64,000 bases of DNA from DASQPR01 sp963797605 (GTDB taxonomy: Bacteria; Actinomycetota; Actinomycetes; Mycobacteriales; Micromonosporaceae). The notes beneath the pieces are model-generated. The model was not told the DNA's origin, did no database searches, and saw only the letters and a program-made list of their open reading frames with translations. Both the position numbers and the translations under genes were made by a program. The stretch is taken from contig CAWCPX010000009.1 of NCBI GenBank assembly GCA_963797605.1, positions 124,001 through 188,000 on the forward strand, given 5' to 3'. Shown one piece after another: positions 62,462 to 64,000 of the stretch; position 1 is the first letter of the stretch, and each line of letters begins with the position of its first letter.

Positions 62462-63327
62462 CCACCACGATCCTGCTGACCGTCACCGGACTCGGGCCTG
62501 GCCGCGCTGTACTTCCTGGTCGCCTCCGGGCTCTCGCTGATCTTCGGCCTGATGGACGTGCTCAACTTCGCGCACGGCGCGTTGCTCACCGTCGGCGCCT
62601 ACGTCTGGTGGGCCGTCGCGGACCGGGCGGCGGCTCGTTCGGCTGGTCGCCGCGCTCGTGCTGCGGCGCGTTCTCGCGGGCGCGGTCGTCGCGGCGGTCA
62701 CTCGAACTCGTGCGTGATCCGGCCGCTGTACCGGCGACCGCTCGACCAGGTGCTCGCCACCGTCGGGCTCGGCCTCGCGATGCCCGCGCTCGCTGCAGGC
62801 GATCTGGGGCGCCGACGCGAGGACGTGGCCCGCCGCGTGGCTCGGCGGCACGTTCGACGTCGCCGGGCGCGCGCATCCCGACGGTCCGGCTCGTGCTCAT
62901 CGGCGCCGCCGTGCTGCTCCTGCTGGCGCTGTGGCTGCTGCTCACGCGGACCCGTGCGGCCTGGTCGTGCGCGCCGGGGTCGAGGACCGGGACATGGTCA
63001 CCGCGCTCGGCATCGACGTGCGCCGCGCGTTCACCTGGTCTTCGCGCTCGGCGGGGCCGCGGCCGGGCTCGGCCGGCGCGCTCGGCGGCCTCTACTAGGG
63101 CTCGGTCGCACCCGGCGATGGCACCTCGCTGCTGATCTTCGCGTTCGTCGTGGTGGTGATCGGCGGGATGGGCTCGATCACCGGCACCGCCCTGGCCGCC
63201 GTCGCGGTCGGCCTGGTCCAGCAGTTCGCCAACTACATCCGCCAACCTCGGGAGCGAATCCGTGGTCATCCTGCTCGCCGTCGTCGTGCTGCTGCGGCGC
63301 CGCAACCTCGGCGGGAGGCCCGCATGA
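62458..63327 (+). CDS. livH: LivH-type ABC transporter permease (frame broken, one internal TAG)
   Basis: GTG 62458 (GTGA overlap). Read across frames: SLIFGLMDVLNFAHGALLTVGAYVWWAVA (LivH signature MxVxNFAHG), LVVIRPLYRRPLDQVLATVGLGLAMPAL, VLIGAAVLLLLALWLLLTRTR, VTALGIDVRRAF, GTSLLIFAFVVVVIGGMGSITGTALAAVAVGLVQQFANYI. At about 63098 TAC appears as TAG, an in-frame stop within LYYGSVAPG; many indels accompany it. About 288 residues repaired, eight TMs. Stop overlaps livM (ATGA). Confidence 0.8.
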
Positions 63328-64000
63328 GGCGGGCACTCTGGCTCCGGGCGCTGATCGTCTTCGTCGTGCTCGCGGCGATTCCGTACTCGACACTCTCGCT
63401 CCCGGGCGTGTTCGACGGCGCGTTCAACTCGGCCGGCGTGCAGCAGCTGATGGCGATCTGCCTCGTCTTCGGCGGCCTCGCGATCAGCTACGACCTGCTG
63501 TTCGGGCACACCGGCATCCTCTCGTTCGGCCACGGCATGTTCGTGGCGATCGGCATGTACGCGACCACGATCCTCGTCAACCACGCCGGCTACGGACTGT
63601 GGACGTCGGCCGCGCTCGGGCTCGGCATCGGACTGATCGCCGCGGTGACGCTCGGTGGCGTCGCGATGCGCGTGTCCGGCATCGGGTTCGCCATGGTGAC
63701 GCTGGCGTTCGGGCAGGCGGTCTCGATCCTGATCGTCTCCGGCTCACCGCGCCTCACCGGTGGCGAGCAGGGCCAGGCGCTGCGGGACGATGCGATCCCG
63801 GCCTTCCTCGCGGGCGTGCGCAACACCGGCAACCTCTACTGGCTCGCGCTGGTCTACCTGGTCGTGTGCGCGGTCGTGGTGTGGGCGGTATCGGCCTCGG
63901 TGCCGGGCCGGGTGATGCGCGGGATCCGTGACAACGAGCAGCGGGTCGAGGTGCTGGGCCTGCACCCCTACCTGTTCAAGCTGCTCGCGTTCGTCGTCGC
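63324..64000 (+). CDS. livM: LivM-type ABC transporter permease (3' truncated by window)
   Basis: ATG 63324 overlaps livH. The visible 225 residues are intact: MRRALWLRALIVFVVLAAI, LMAICLVFGGLAISYDLLFGHTGILSFGHGMFVAIGMYATTIL (LivM motif SYDLLFGxTGxLSFGHG), VAMRVSGIGFAMVTLAFGQAVSILIVS, and RVMRGIRDNEQRVEVLGLHPYLFKLLAFV (the EAA-like cytoplasmic loop). The frame runs off the end. Second permease of the cluster; frame is clean, unlike the upstream genes. Confidence 0.9.
   Translation, partial: MRRALWLRALIVFVVLAAIPYSTLSLPGVFDGAFNSAGVQQLMAICLVFGGLAISYDLLFGHTGILSFGHGMFVAIGMYATTILVNHAGYGLWTSAALGLGIGLIAAVTLGGVAMRVSGIGFAMVTLAFGQAVSILIVSGSPRLTGGEQGQALRDDAIPAFLAGVRNTGNLYWLALVYLVVCAVVVWAVSASVPGRVMRGIRDNEQRVEVLGLHPYLFKLLAFVV

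Overview
The window is chromosomal DNA from a high-GC, GTG-rich actinomycete (Actinomycetota). The evidence is third-position G/C bias in every real frame, long open antisense shadow frames, frequent GTG starts, actinobacterial-type xylose isomerase with a ROK regulator, secreted GH3, GH8 and GH18 enzymes, and a Ser/Thr protein kinase. I cannot name the genus. No rRNA, tRNA, CRISPR array, phage or plasmid genes were seen.

Layout. 1-5.2 kb: 5'-truncated condensation-domain protein, secreted phosphoesterase, MFS transporter, secreted beta-propeller-like protein and a small unknown protein. 5.3-6.3 kb: intergenic tandem and dispersed repeats flanking a di-TOBE molybdate-binding protein. 7.2-16.5 kb: secreted glycosidases (GH3 with duplicated FN3-discoidin modules; GH8; GH18 chitinase with a ricin-type lectin), interrupted by an aldo/keto reductase and an old-yellow-enzyme gene. 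The GH8 and chitinase genes share an operator-like motif. 16.7-22.4 kb: membrane and housekeeping genes (HdeD-like, YihY/BrkB, K+ channel, GNAT, secreted protein, hydrolase).

22.5-46.8 kb is a surface-glycan locus: GtrA, a GT-C-like membrane protein, a methyltransferase, a polyprenyl-phosphate-type GT2, an ACP/AMP-ligase/SDR module, and all six pseudaminic acid steps (pseB, C, H, G, I, F). These are followed by a large GT2 and then two paralogous two-gene cassettes arranged head to head around a terminator (A1-B1 and B2-A2), then ugd and a CapA-like lipoprotein. The most likely product is a pseudaminic-acid-containing cell-wall glycopolymer. The A and B families are the best candidates for undescribed transfer or assembly proteins.

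46.9-51.4 kb: Ser/Thr kinase, an IS5-type MITE abutting a bluB-cobT fusion, and a methyltransferase. 51.5-59.0 kb: a complete D-xylose regulon (sugar ABC transporter, ROK repressor, xylA, xylB) with two near-identical operators. 59.1-64.0 kb: GNAT gene and a branched-chain-amino-acid/urea-type ABC transporter cut by the window end.

Caution: reading frames are broken by many 1-bp indels in patches (about 3.2-3.9, 30.6-35.9, 49.4, 51.7-52.7, 54.65 and 60.1-63.3 kb) while neighbouring tens of kilobases are clean. Protein similarity continues across each break, so I read these mostly as uncorrected sequencing or assembly errors, and I annotate each gene at its full inferred span.
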